NCBI GenBank assembly: GCA_010093685.1
Contig: MU006235.1
Coordinates: forward strand, 697,780-761,779
Reading direction: 5' to 3'
Origin: Ophiobolus disseminans
Lineage: Eukaryota > Ascomycota > Dothideomycetes > Pleosporales > Phaeosphaeriaceae
Length of the DNA stretch: 64,000 nucleotides
Under the pieces are notes generated by a model, which did not search any database, was not told the origin of the DNA, and saw nothing but the letters and a program-made list of their open reading frames with translations. A program made the translations under genes and the position numbers. Positions 38,101 to 50,211 of the stretch are shown one piece after another (within the stretch, counting starts at the first letter, position 1; the number at the start of each line of letters is the position of its first letter).

Positions 38101-38931
38101 GACGACTTCCCGAAACTGGATGGACCATCTCTCCATGGGACCAAGCGGCGTGCGAGCCCAATCGAACTTTCTCACGAACGCGATGTGATCTGAAAGGACG
38201 CCAATAGGTTGAGGTACTGTCCAGTCTGGCACAGCATTGTCGGGTGTAGACAATGTCACGGAAGAACCGCTGCCTGAAGTGTCCTTGCTGGTGTTCTTGC
38301 TCAGGCTCACAGAAGCGTTTTCAGACTGCTGAGGAGGTCCAGGAATGATATCATGTGTCGGTATTGCTGCGGCTGATGCTAGCTCTTTGACTGGATTGGC
38401 AATCTTGGATTCTATTGGGTTTGGCTTGAATTTGGTGGATGGGTCTCCCTGCAGGTTGCCTCGAGGTATGTCTGAGGTTTGGAACAACGCATTCCCACTG
38501 ACTATACGCCATCGTTGCCGTACTGTCGATCCAGTCCAGAGAAGGCCCTGATAATGAAGTGTGAGAGGGAAAATGTCTCGAGAGTCGTTGAATCTGGAGA
38601 TGCCTGTTGCCCAATTGCGAAAATCTTGGAAGGTGGCTGTCCCACCCAATCCTTCATTTGCAACACTGTCGTCAGTTGCGCCCGTGACGCTATCCAGCAG
38701 CCGGTCATGTGATTGCAGGGCGGCGTTGGAAAATATGGGCCGAATCACGTGGTTGTCAGCAGGAAAATCTGGGTCCAGATCGATTACAAAGGTGGGTCGA
38801 GAGTCGTGGTTGAGGATCTCTCTGAGGGTTAGGCGATCCAGTTCGTTGAACGCTTCCTCTTCGAGCGCGTTCGGTGGACTCTCTAAGGGTGACGCATCCT
38901 GCGACGAAAGTTCAGGCGATGGCGATGCCAT
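35139..38931 (-). CDS. hybrid sensor histidine kinase
   Basis: Two-component sensor of 1225 residues in three exons (38931-37989, 37934-36645, 36583-35139). The N-terminal 230 residues include a Ser/Pro-rich linker. A PAS-like region (FDWARTPLGPMERWS to IYNEAYKNEVAG) crosses the first splice. A GAF-like region follows (about 420-620) with FPVRPTNGETVFAFLLIG, then a coiled coil and a second PAS (LSPLGMYLFNPEGVLIEAND). The phospho-acceptor His is in FIDITSHEMRNPLSAI near residue 770, the N box is LITNAIKFT, the G boxes are DTGCGLS and GGSGLGLFIS. The receiver starts HILIVEDNLVNQRVL, with the acceptor Asp in ILMDLEMPEMDG near 1149 and the conserved Lys in VSKPF. No transmembrane segment is seen, so it is probably soluble. 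It would pass phosphate to a histidine phosphotransfer protein. The signal is not known. Confidence 0.94.
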
Positions 38932-39508
38932 GAATGGTCGGCATCAAATCCCCGATTCCTCGGTGCCTAAACAATGGATCTGGTGGGAAAGCATACGCGT
39001 GGGGCGATTGATGCGTGTGAAGGAAGGTACCGCGATCGAGCATCCTTGCAATCGAACTTTCAATGTTGTCACGCGAAACCTGGCGTAAATCGCATGCGGC
39101 ATGCGGCTGCTTGGCCGGAACACCACGTAGCGCCGCTTCCGCGGAGGGCGGTGAGGCAGCCTCAGTAGGGTGAGCTCGCCAGGAGGCACCAATCCGATCC
39201 TAAGAGAGATGAAAAAAGTCTGTTCTCGATTGGTCTAACTTCATGTGGTTTGCAACTCTCAAAAGTTCTTGCTTTGCTGTCCGTCGCCGTTTCGAAGTAC
39301 GATGCCGATGACGTAGCGAGTCAATTTGTGAAGAACTTCAGCCCCTCAGTACAACCTTGGAGCATTGTGGCAGGTAACGTGAAATTGAGCCAAGTCAACA
39401 TATCAACCTGATGACAAACATGATCATATATTCTTGCTATTCAAAATACGATTGACGAGAAGTACATAACTACGCGAAAAAAAAATGTAAGAACACTCTG
39501 TCGCCCAA
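38932..39508. other. intergenic upstream of the histidine kinase gene
   Basis: Promoter of the histidine kinase gene on the left and 3' flank of the GH31 gene on the right. It ends with an A-run (about 39477-39485). No gene is supported. Confidence 0.45.
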
Positions 39509-42501
39509 TTACAGCTGCTTTAGGTCACCAACATCATGCTCCCACGCCGCATCCAAGCCCTCGCTCAACTCATACTTCTGGGGAGTATCATCCATGATCG
39601 TCAAGCTCTTCACTCCCACACGGGTAGAGAAGCCAAAGGTGCCCGACATCTTGATCTTGTCTCCGTCCCATGTGAACACAATTTCGCTCGTACCACTCTG
39701 CACCAGACTCTCCCCGTCATCAAGGTATAGAGTACCGCTAGCATTGCCCTCCGCATCCGGCGCAACGAGTAACTCAAAGTCATTGTCTCGTAGCGCCTTG
39801 GTCGTCATAGCGCTCTTGACGCGTGCGACGATGATAGATCCGCCTGCAACGAGGATGGGGATGTCGCTAGTGCTGACGTTGCTGTATGTGATGGTTGACC
39901 CAGCACCAGAGACAGGCTTTTGGGTGGCGAAGTCGTACCAGACGCCTTTAGGTACATAGAACGATACCGATGTTGTTTTCTCCTGTGTGACGGGGTTGAT
40001 AAGCAGTGAGGGCCCGTAAAAGAATTGAGACTCGATCGCGAAGGTGTTTCCATCGTCGGGATAGTGCATCCTATATAGTGATCAGATTTCAAGTGCTTGA
40101 AAGGAGGCATTGTCAGCACTTACCACAATGGTGCGAGCATGGGTATGCCATCCACAGTCTGCTTGTGCATGGCAGTATAGATGTAATCGAGAAGACGGTA
40201 GCGGATATCAATGGCTTTGCGAGCGGCTGTAGCCACAGACTCCCAACGGTACGCCTCCTGCGGTATTGCGCCATTAACGTTGTGATTCCTATAAAATGGG
40301 TAGAAGGCGCCTAGGACCGTCCAGCGAGCGCACAAGTGTTCGTTTGTATTTCCAAGAAACCCGCAAACATCCGCACCAACCTGTGCTTGTCAATTATGGT
40401 CTGAACATAGAGAGATGGGTGGGCTCACCATTGGCACCTGGAAAAAGGATACGAACTGAAGGAGATGGCGAATTGAAACAAGATATTGATCCCAGGCGGA
40501 TACATTGTCGCCAAGCCAATGGCCAACGTAAGAACCAGCGCCAACATAAGTACTGCGTGTAATGACCATTGGCCGTTTTCCTGGACGTCGCTTGAGCATA
40601 GCTTCTCTACTCGCCTCGCTCATCATCGTGCCGTATCTGATGCATGCATTAGGTTCCATCTACATTCAAAATGTGCAACAACTTACAAATTATGAGTGTC
40701 ATACTCAGCGTAACCACCGTGGTGGATGAGGTCGGTGTCAGCAGTCCTCATAGGCAATATTCCATTTGCGTTATGGATCTTGTATGGCGGATTGATCAGG
40801 TCGCGACCGGGGAGGCCCGTCTTCTTTCCGCCATCCTGGCGTTTTGTGATTTCGCGGCTCTCGGTCTTTCGAGGAGGGGGACTGATACCTCCAAACAGAC
40901 GTACATCTTGAGCAGCTGGTGCTCCGGGATCGAGGCATGGGTATTCGCAGAAATTCGATGGCTCGTTCATGTCAATCCACAACGCGTCGATGTCGACTCC
41001 AGTGTCAGCATCGAAAAACTTTGCAAACTCATTGTTCCAGTAACCCTGCGTGTTGGGGTGGAACCAGTCGGGGAATACGGTGGGGCCTGGCCAAACCTTG
41101 CCTAAGTAAAGGCTTCCGTTCGCCTTTTTGAGAAACACGTTGGCGTCGACGCCTCTGTTAAAGGGTTCGTAATCCTGAGCAGCGACAGCTAGGTTTTTGT
41201 TAGCTAGGTTTGAATCAGGCCGTCAAAGTCATCACCTGGGTCAACCATCACAATGTAGTGCTGATTATTATCATGTAGATCCTTCACAAACTTTCGCACC
41301 TCTTTAAGAGGAAACTTCTCTCCTAATGTGAAGACCCTGTACTTGTACATGTAGTCGATATCTGCCCACGTCAGTACTGGATGCGGTGGCGATTGGGAAA
41401 GGGAATCATACCCGTCCACATTGTCTCAAGAGGGATGTTAGCCTTCTTATAGTTGTCGACAACATCGGCAACGTCCCCTATACTTTCGTATCCATATCGA
41501 CATTGGTGGAAGCCAAAGCCCCAGTATGGCATCATGGCAGCTTTGCGTGTAATCTCGCTATATTGGCGAGCAACGTCGAATGGGCCAGGACCGGCAATGA
41601 AGTAGAGATCGATCACGCCACCAATGACGTTGTACTCTAAATATTGGCCATTGTCGTTGTTAATCTTGATGTCCATGCCGTTGCTGTTGAGTAGCAGCAC
41701 ACCATGCGAAAGGCCAGACCCGGCCCTATGCTCGTAGTACACCGGGTGGCTTCCATAGAGATTAGTCTTCTCAGGCACAGCACCAGCATCACGTGCCCAC
41801 ATTGTGCGCACATAGTTGGATGTTGGTAATCTCAGGGAGTCTGTATGCTCGCCTAACCCGTAGAGGTTTGGGTTGGCGGGCAGTGAGGTCCGCAAGCGCC
41901 AGTACTGGTCCTCGAAAACAAGGTTAGAGCCTTTGGTGGAGAAGAGCTCTTCGCCATTACTTCGCCTTGTAACAGTGAAAGTAAATGGCTCTTCCTCGAT
42001 AGAGATGTCAAGTAATGAAGCGTCTGAGCTGTGTGTGCCTGATGGCCGCGGCACGACAGATTCTGGAACTTGGTAGACCTGCTCATTCTTGTCATAGATG
42101 ATGACGTGCAACCGCGAATCTATCTGTGATCAGTAGGATGTTCGATACTCACAGCATGATGTTATTAGGTAGCGGTTGTAAAACGGGCATAGCGTGTCGG
42201 CTATACTACCGGAAAACCTGTGACATCTGGGCTAGGTAATTGCGTGAGAGAAGTGGAAACCTTTCATACCTGTCTGCCACTGCGCCGAGAACGTGAGGTT
42301 CAGCAAGTCTTTGCCGTAGATGTTGCATTCCGAACCAGCTAACGTCAAGTCCGCCGTCAAGCTACTATCCGAACGCTGCACATTGCTGGCCTTGTACCCT
42401 GGGCAACTGTCAGCCCTTCTGAGTGGCACCGAGCTCCCCCATTTTATGAAACTAGTCCACAGGAGGAGACAGGCGTGTAAGAATGTGATCGTGGCGGGCA
42501 T
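39509..42501 (-). CDS. agdC: secreted GH31 alpha/beta-glucosidase, AgdC-like
   Basis: Extracellular enzyme that releases glucose from the non-reducing ends of oligosaccharides. Seven exons (42501-42270, 42119-41412, 41361-41236, 41188-40687, 40636-40429, 40380-40124, 40070-39509) give 864 residues, as in fungal AgdC proteins. A hydrophobic N-terminal signal ([18 protein letters not shown]) is followed by [20 protein letters not shown]. The GH31 barrel holds the nucleophile in [13 protein letters not shown] and the acid/base Asp in GHWLGDN. The HQCRYGY and PLETMWTDIDYM blocks are intact, the latter rebuilt by a splice. Several N-x-S/T sites suit a glycosylated secreted protein. Six introns of 150, 50, 47, 50, 48 and 53 nt have GTATG, GTGATG, GTAAGT and GTGAGC donors. 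Substrate preference (maltose or cellobiose type) is not deducible. Confidence 0.95.
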
Positions 42502-44378
42502 GGCGTGAATGACAGGTAGAGAGCCATTGTTGGAGAGCCATGACTGCCCTATATAGTAGTCGTCTAAACAAGGTCCTTAGCCCTTGCTTCCCATCAACAG
42601 CATCGTGGCCCATGGTCCACCAAACAGTGACCTGGATTGCATAGTGTAGCAGGGCTCGGGACGGCGATGAACTCTTACAGGTCGTCACGAGTGCATCCAT
42701 GGCAAATTACTGAGCAGCAGCAGGGCGAGTCGGTGGGTGTTTAGGGGTATAGTGTACCTGCCGTATTAGGGTATGGAAAGTGTAACTGGGATGAAGGCAG
42801 AGCGACATGTGGTCGGATGTAATGGTTAATCCGAGCCGTGGTGGCTGCATGAAGCCATGATCTGCTGTGCATGGCACCTGGGCAGTTGAGATGACCCCTG
42901 CACTAAAACAGTTTGAGACATTTGCGGGGTAAATAACGGTATCATCTCTTTTCCTTGCAGCACTAGCAGACGGTGATATCTCCGAGACTAGAAGACATAA
43001 TAAAGACGAGTGCATGTCGCCGATAGACATTGTCGATCTTCGATCTTTGATCGCCACGGCGAGGCGTTTGGGAACTGGGGTTAGTCTTAAGAGCAGAAAG
43101 ACCGAGAAGCTGGCTGCTGGTGTTATGTAAGCATGCGGTAACTTTCTGCACCGATCTGAACAACAACACACCCAGCAACCCTACCCGATGGTCACAAGCC
43201 ACCGTCACTACAACACCATCACCCCTTGACTTCCCCTCATCTAGGTCAACCGCCAATAGCCTTCTACACACCACAGTAGCTTGCGCTGCAGTGTATGGCC
43301 TACCCCAGGCCCACGACCGTCATGCTTCTTCCCCAGGTTCGCATCGTCGGTGTTTTCAGATACAATACTACGCGTTTCAATTCTCTCTTATTCATTCGCC
43401 AGTCACGACGCCGTGCCCAACACATCCATATTGATTTGTCCAGCTACCGGGTCCTCTTCAGCCGCTTCATATCTCGAAATTATGCCTGCGCTTAACTGCC
43501 GCACTGTTTAATTGACCTACATGCGCGCCAAAACCTGGGAACAGCGATCAGCGCCACGACATCAAAAGCAACCTTGATCCTCAAGAACACTGCGCCTGCT
43601 CACATCTGATCCACTTTTCGGAATCTATTATTTCAAATCAGCATATGACCCGGATTACATACACCCGGACGAAGTGGGTCATGCGCTACGGCCGACTGCC
43701 ATGATGCATATTTCCTTGCGTTGTAGACGGAAGCGTCCGACGCCACTCAGGAAACAGCATACCGCTGCACAACTGAGCTTCCTCTTGCGTAACTCCGAGA
43801 ACGTACATTGGACAGCGGTTTCGGATGGATGTTGGCATATGATGAGTTCAATTCTATGCGCGCACTATCTGGCTGCTGCATCTGTAACATCCCGGTTCGA
43901 TCGACATCATACCCGCCATGCGCGACGGTTGCGTGCTTTCCAGATCCGTGCTGACAAGCAATATATACTCAGATGCCTTTTCTGGACCGCTCCTGGCCGT
44001 TGAGAGACGCTGATTCGACGGCTTCACGGCTACGCAGCAAACGACCGTTTTCCTCAGCATAGTTGATTGGCACTGTCAACATGCTCCCCCCCTTCCCTCC
44101 CCCCGGTTAGGCGGAGCATTGCTTGCGCACCAAGTCGTAGCCCCAATGTGTTAGGACAGCATGACGTTGAATCCTGGAGGTTGCATCGAAATATACAACT
44201 CCAAGAAAAAGTGGTCATGCAAGCTGCTGTGTTCGACGCGGTTCTACTGGGAGCAATATCTGCTTCGATCAGGGTGGCATGAGCGTTTCCTTGCTCCACG
44301 TCCGCCAGATCGGCTGTTCCTCTTGTGGGTTGGTTGCTGCTTCTAGGCAGCTATCGTAAATTCCTGGTTTCACTACCT
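42502..44378. other. intergenic, nothing recognised
   Basis: About 1.9 kb. The left end is the promoter of the glucosidase gene. Open frames near 43120-43512 and 43674-44003 on the plus strand have no domain, and those near 43120 overlap in several frames. No gene is called. Confidence 0.4.
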
Positions 44379-45791
44379 TCAAGGCCGTGGCTGTTTCTTA
44401 GCTGCGGCAGCCTCAGCAGCTTCGCGCTGGCTCTTTTCATAGGCGAGAAGTAGCTGCAAATCCGCATGTGATGCAAAGTCATTAAAAGCACTCGTCTGTG
44501 AAAAAGTGTTCAAGTATCCTCGGTGTTTCTCAACCACCAGCTCGGTGTTTGTTTTATCGCGCGGCTTCTTCGACCCGTAACGCTTGGTGAACCCGCGGAA
44601 TCCTCTGCCAGCACGGCTAAGTGATCTGGTGAACCAGTTCTGATTAGACTTCCTTGGTGGCAGGTCAGTAGCTTGAGAAGCTGCTGGTATGGTAGGTGTG
44701 GGTCCTGCCCGGAGTGGCTGCGCGGCCTCAATTTCAGGGTGTGTCTCCTCACGGTACTGCTCCCGCACGTGGTTTTCGGAGTCATCTCTAGCCATCGATC
44801 GACGAAGATCTGGTTGCCGTGCGCCTTCACGCTGCAAAGTCTCCTCTTGCCTCTTCATTTCTTTCTGTCAAAGTATCAGTTTGTCAACGTCCAGAAGGTC
44901 ATATTTTTGAAAAAAGAGCAAGGGGAAAAAGCAACTCACTTGCAAGTGAGTTGTTCTTGACCCTCTAATTTGTGATATATTTTGTCCGACCTCAGCAAGA
45001 GTGCGATCTCTACCAATTGTGGTAGCAGCGTCGGCTAGAGCTGGCATTGTTCTGGGATGCAACTGGTCAGTGGTGCGGACATGAAGCATAGACAGCGAGC
45101 TCACGTTTGAGAACGCTGTTTGAAGTAGCGAGCAGCAGCGCTACGTTGTGTAGGATTATGCAGTGAGATCTGCCAGTCTTCTAGAGGAGACGCTCCTGCT
45201 GGAGGCGATGTCATTGTGGCTCGAGCATCGACCTCGTTTGCTAACGGCGATCTTGGTTGAGTGCTGTTCGGTTTAGATCTTGAAGGCACCTGATTCACTC
45301 GTTGATTCCTTGTGCCCGAGAATTCCAGGGTTGGTAGGTCTGAGTACTGCCCATTGACTCCTTGAATTTGCGATGCAGGTTGGATGCCTGCTTGGCTGAT
45401 TGTACCACAGTCAGACAAGCCCGGCCAAGTTGAGAGGATACTTACGATGTCGACGGCTCATTTGTGCGACCCACAGCTTCACCACGCAGCGACATGTTAC
45501 GCTGGGAATTCCTATGAATTTAATGGTCAGCTGTCATTCGTAGGCAAGAAGAGGCGCAAGGACATACACCCGAAACTCTACCGGTGTGGGCGCATATTGG
45601 GCATCAGCATCTTGCTCGTGGATGGATGGTAAAAGGCCGTTGGTAGGAGGACTGAATATCGCACGTTGCTCGTTGCCACCGGGCGGGAAAGTGTGGCAAT
45701 TCCCCAAATGTGAGGCGGCTCGTATTGGCGAAGGCATGAGGGGAGACTCTGTCAACGGCTGCTGGATGTGGTTTACACCATTTGGAGCCAT
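44379..45791 (-). CDS. disordered protein of unknown function
   Basis: Five exons (45791-45570, 45501-45446, 45395-45105, 45051-44940, 44864-44379) join to 388 residues. The family is not recognised. The first 230 residues are rich in Pro, Ser, Asn and Gln and likely disordered. A short ordered stretch follows (ALADAATTIGRDRTLAEVGQ). A charged helix starts KEMKRQEETLQREGARQ, then a basic patch (SRAGRGFRGFTKRYGSKKPR), and the C-terminal helix reads ASHADLQLLLAYEKSQREAA. Each splice keeps the frame and uses canonical sites (GTGTATG, GTAAGT, GTGAGC and GTGAGT donors), which makes the model credible although no domain supports it. The ATG at 45791 is the first in frame; the frame continues upstream only to a GTG. 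Confidence 0.72.
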
Positions 45792-47042
45792 TTTGAAACG
45801 CGATGTTACAGCAACAGTCACTGGACGATGAAGGAGTATAGAAAAGGAATGTGGGCACCAAAAAGAACACGGCAGTGTGCATGGGCCTTGGAAAGATGGC
45901 CAAGCTCATCCAGTTGTTGCCAACGCTCCAAGGACATAGCACACCCGGAGCCGGAGCTGCTTGTTCATGTCCCTACTTTGGACGGGTAGCGCTCTATGCT
46001 GGAAGAGAAGTCACAAATGTGGGGACCGTACCACTCAGTATACGCGCCGTTGGACCCTCATTCGGTACTCAGTCTTGGAATACCACCTGTCTAGCTTGAC
46101 ATCGGACCGAGACTTGAAGTGACGGACACATACTGAACCACATATATGGGGCCCATGTATTCGCAGCGAGAGCTGGCATTCATCGTCAACGACCACTCAG
46201 TAGGATTTTCTTTGACCACACTAAGTGTTATCGAGGAATCATATGGTTCATCGACTCGCATACCTCGACGCGATTCGTAGCAGCCATCCCTCTGTAACAA
46301 GCGAAGTACCTCAACGATCACAAGGGTACCACGGGAATAATGGTAGGACTGTTTCACTTGACCCATTTTTGTTTTTGCACCAGCGTGGCATCCACGAAGG
46401 GCCACACGATTCGCATCTCCTCATGCCATAGGGGAGACCAAAAACATAAGAGAGCATGCGTCGCCGGGCAAAATACTGCACACATATTTGGATAAGTTTC
46501 TACACTAAGCTTGACCTAACGCAAATGAGAGTACTACTTGGGCGATTTGCCGATTCTTGTACCGGTACATTAACTGTTCGCTACAGAGACGTAAATCGAA
46601 CTGCAGATGGGCGACTAAAAACATGGAAGAAGAACTGGTACATTTGATGCTGCATAATTTGGGACCAGCGGCCGCTGGGAATCGGTCCCAGCGATACAAG
46701 TGCCGGTACTACCCGCCCGAAGCCATCTCAAGACACTGCATTCTTCCACGCACAAGATCTCAGAGCCACACTTCGGCACCCAACCCGGGTGCAAAAATGC
46801 GTCATCAGCAGTGCAGGATATCCCAAAGATTGCCATGCGTTCCCAGAGACAAGTAGTGCACCACACTCCCCAACCAGCAAACCTCGTACGAGAAACCAAG
46901 ATATACATTTATTTCGAGCCCCACTATATACAGCCTCCCATAGATCACAACCATCATCGTTCCATGACCAAGGGTATACATCTCAACCAACCAACCAAAT
47001 ATGCACCCTAACCCATCCCCCGACCCTGCCCCAACCAACCCC
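45792..47042. other. intergenic between disordered-protein gene and Smr gene
   Basis: 1.25 kb without a supported gene. It contains the promoter of the disordered-protein gene and, on the right, the 3' UTR of the Smr-domain gene. The plus strand is A/C-rich from about 46850 to 47040. Confidence 0.45.
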
Positions 47043-47889
47043 TCACATAACCGTACAACAACCGAGTTTCTTAAGCAACTTGGGCAGACCCTTCTTAACC
47101 ATCTGTTCAATCTCGTCATTCTGGCCCTGCTGCTGGTGCTGACCACCATGCTGCTGTCCATGTCCACCGCCATGCTGTCCACCGTGCTGTTGCCCGCCTC
47201 CATGCTGGCCCGGATACCCGCCATAGCTGGGGGCCTGCGGCGGAGGGGGCATATGATCGACGCCGCCGCCCTGGAGGTTTACAAACATGCGGCCCTCGTT
47301 TTCTTCGGTGCGGTACTGCAGCCCAAGTTCGCGACACACCTGCTCGACGCGCGGCTTAATTTTCTGGACGTGGTTTTTGCTGTGGTTGCCCTTGCCGACG
47401 ATAACGTGAAGGTGCGTTTCGCCCCGCTGGCGAGCGGCTTTGATGCGCTCTTCTAGGATGTCCTCGGCTTCCTCGACGAAGAGGCCGTGCAGGTCGATGG
47501 TGTCGCCCGCGACGCGGCCCGTCGCATTGTTCTCGCGGAAAATGTAGTCGCGCGCTTGGCGGTTGTATTGTTCCATCTTGGCGGCATGTTGCTTGCCCTC
47601 TTCGCTAAGGTCGTGGGCGCGGCCGCCGTCGCCGGACTCGTAGGCTTGGTGGGCGCGGTCGAAGCAGGAGGAGCGTTTGGCGGCTTCTTGGCGGGCGAGG
47701 TCGCGCAGACGGTCATATTCGGCTTCGGTGTCGGAGGAGGAGTGGTTGAGGTCTGTGGGAGGATGTTAGTACTGTGTAAAGTTTCTAAGGTATGGGTGTT
47801 TTATTGGGGCTGCGCTAGGCGGCTGGAGACGCATTGAGGGCGGTGAACGTACTGCGAGAACCAAGCGAGAACATCTCCATGGCGGCCAT
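47043..47889 (-). CDS. DUF1771-Smr domain protein with CaaX-like end
   Basis: Two exons (47889-47853 and 47752-47043; 100-nt intron with TACTAAC branch site) give 248 residues. The DUF1771 helix region spans about residues 20-85 (EYDRLRDLARQEAAKRSSC to QYNRQARDYIFREN). The Smr domain follows (about 90-175) with IDLHGLFVEEAEDILEERI and HVIVGKGNHSKNHVQKIKP, matching the LDxH and G-x-G-x-H signatures of small MutS-related nucleases. A Gly/Gln/His-rich low-complexity stretch (about 185-220) leads to a basic helix MVKKGLPKLLKKLG and the last residues CCTVM. CTVM fits a CaaX box and the preceding Cys could be palmitoylated, so attachment to a membrane is likely. Yeast has a related Smr protein (YPL199C). 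The first ATG in a good context is at 47889; two more ATGs follow within five codons. Confidence 0.9.
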
Positions 47890-48240
47890 GTTGTCGCGAC
47901 ACCGGGAAGAATGCCTGGCAGTGTTGCGACGAAGAGATGTTGTCGTGTTGTTACTCTTAAGCTTGCGGAGTCGACAGGAGGTGATCGACGCTAATGCAAG
48001 CATGCGAGATGGCGCAGGGTCCAGATCGCTCTGTATGTCGGCATCGTAGCTCAGTTCGACGAAGATGTGCAATCGGTACACGTGAAGATGAAGATACTGA
48101 TTGATTGGGTTGTGCGAGCATGGCTGTGCTTGCATTCAGCTTGTCGTGTACCCAGCGAGACTGAACCTGGTATCGTACTATCCGGTGCTCCTTCGGACGG
48201 TGCATTCCAAACTCAAATCAGAGCCCGCCCCGATCCTCAC
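47890..48240. other. promoter region of the Smr gene
   Basis: The minus-strand frame stays open upstream of 47889 to a non-ATG start, but no conserved sequence is seen there. It holds the Smr gene promoter and the 3' flank of the USE1 gene. Confidence 0.4.
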
Positions 48241-49204
48241 TCAAAATCGAATCTTGGGGCCCACAAAGACGATCAAGAACGCGATAACCCATAGTCCAAA
48301 GATGAGTGCGTAGAGCTTCATCCTAGCAAACCACCCTCTGCCCTCGGTCATCCTTCTCAGCGTGCCCATTCGCCGACTCGCGGCATCCATGCCCAGCTGG
48401 TTACTGTCCAAGCCTGATACAGCTCGGTCGAGCACGCTTTTGTCGCCCTCCAGCGTCTGATTAAAGTGTAACGACTGCTGCTTGAGCTGCTTTGCCATAT
48501 CGAGGAGACTCGACGTGAGCGACTCTTGTTCGTTGCGGTCATGCGATAGCAGGGCCTCGGTCTGAGGTGCATTTGGATCGCCTGTTGTGGTTGAAGCTTT
48601 GGAAGGAAACAATGAGTTTCCGCTGGCTGTTTGTGCGCCTTGTACGTCCTCCGGTTTGCCTCTCCGCCGTAACTGGGACGTCAGATTCTCGGCAGCGTTG
48701 CGCAATGCTTCATTGCCCTCATTTGACGTCGAGACATCTCTGCCTGCTTCTGCCTGTATGCGTGGTGCATACGAGGGAAACTGATCTTCGTCTTCGTCGT
48801 CCGAGTCCATCGACGCTTCAGAGTCTGTGTCGTCTAGCTGGTTGAGCTCGTATATCCGCTGATTGAGCTGCTTGATGAGCTCGCGCTTCTGCTGAAGGTC
48901 TGTCTGCAAGGCTGCTTTCTTGGACTTAGAGGGTATTGTGGATGCGGCGTGCTCGAGGTTGAGGAGAAGTGTGCGCGCATGCTCTATGTTCTACACATCA
49001 TATTTAGTAATCGCATTCATAAAATATAGCCTTGGCTACGGACGAGATACGTACTGCGCTGACGCGCGCCCGCTCGTACGTCGACTTGCGGAGTTGTGGT
49101 GTAGGGTCTACCAGCACTATGCGCTCCAATCTTGACAGTAGTCTGTTCAGGTTGATAGATGTAGTGTCGGGATATCCTGACGGAGATCGAGATCTTGTCG
49201 CCAT
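48241..49204 (-). CDS. USE1: SNARE protein Use1
   Basis: ER-localised SNARE that works with Sec20, Ufe1 and Sec22 in retrograde Golgi-to-ER fusion. Two exons (49204-49055 and 48990-48241; 64-nt intron) give 299 residues. The N-terminal helices include INLNRLLSRLERIVL. The middle is acidic and disordered (DTDSEASMDSDDEDEDQ). The SNARE helix runs from LSHDRNEQESLTSSLLDMAK through VLDRAVSGLDSNQLGMDAA, followed by RMTEGRGWFARMKLYA and a C-terminal membrane anchor LIFGLWVIAFLIVFVG. This order and the conserved RMTEG block identify Use1. Together with epsilon-COP in the same window it is part of the COPI return route, but they are 25 kb apart, so this is not a cluster. Confidence 0.93.
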
Positions 49205-49743
49205 CCTCCCTTCGTCAAGTTGAAGTTGCGTGTGTAGTTAGGCAAGAATGAAGACCGTGAACACCGTAGTGCGGGGTTCCTCTAGCGCCGAAGTAAAAGC
49301 AATGGAGTGCTGCTATGTTGTCGTGTGAGGTGAAAATGGTGTTTGGATGGGAGGTTGGGGAATCGGCAATGCGTTGCTCTGAATTGTTGTTGTTTGAGAA
49401 TGTGTCAATATGAAGTTCGCAGACGTCACTCATCAGGTCCCATCAGGTGCGGCCAATCACACCGAGGTCAACCCTCACCACATCCAGCAGACCACCAACA
49501 CGACTTTGTCACTGATTATAGATCTCTGAAACATGATGGTTAAAACTGCTTTCATGATAGAGAATTTCATTACTTCGTTACGCTTAATTTAGACTCAACA
49601 GACGCAAGCCCACGCTATCACCATATTGTACATTCAAGAGGTGCCCAATACCCAGTCTGTTGTCTCTGTGCAAGAAAACAATCTGAATCGCAGTAACATA
49701 TCATCCTGATAGCTGATGATATCCATTGAACGTGCTTCGACAT
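49205..49743. other. intergenic upstream of USE1
   Basis: Contains the USE1 promoter side and the 3' flank of the small gene to the right. No feature beyond short open frames. Confidence 0.4.
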
Positions 49744-50211
49744 CTAACCACGCAGAGTAGTCGTATCGCGCGTCTGCTTTTGCGCAGCAGGAGCTGCAGT
49801 AGCAGGTCCTCGAGTGAAACTATGGATAGTCAGCGAGAGTCCTCGACAGCCATCATTGCGATTTACCTGTTCCATAGGCCTCCGATGAATCCGACCTTTC
49901 CGTATGAATCTTGCAGGGATGCTCTCCTGGCTGCATGTTCCTCGCCCTCCGGTCGCTTCAGAGCATGTAGGTTGCCAAAACGTTGAGCCTGAGATGACTG
50001 TAAAGGTGTTAAAACCATGAGCATGACAAATGCCTTTCACGGCATAAAGTTATCTCACCCTGCGTCGTGCGTCTGTGGGGGATGACTCGATCGATGCATC
50101 CGAGCCTCGTCGGTCAGCTTCCTTGGGCGCGTCTGGCATAGCTGGGACACTGCTGTCTGCGAAGACCTTGTTGCTCTGAGAGGAGTATTTTTGGTGGAAT
50201 GGAGAAGGCAT
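49744..50211 (-). CDS. small protein of unknown function (119 residues)
   Basis: Three exons (50211-50059, 49997-49867, 49819-49744) join to exactly 120 codons including the stop. Introns are 61 and 47 nt with GTGAGA and GTAAAT donors and ACAG and ATAG acceptors. The N-terminus MPSPFHQKYSSQSNKVFADS and the middle are polar and Ser-rich. The block FGNLHALKRPEGEEHAARR is followed by GKVGFIGGLWNSFTRGP, the most conserved-looking part, then an Ala/Thr/Gln-rich tail. There is no signal peptide or membrane span. I do not recognise it; small stress- or conidiation-induced fungal proteins look like this, but that is only a resemblance. Confidence 0.72.

Noticed and set aside
43120..43512. Three overlapping plus-strand frames
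   Set aside because: Low-complexity Thr/Ser/Pro content and mutual overlap indicate chance open frames.
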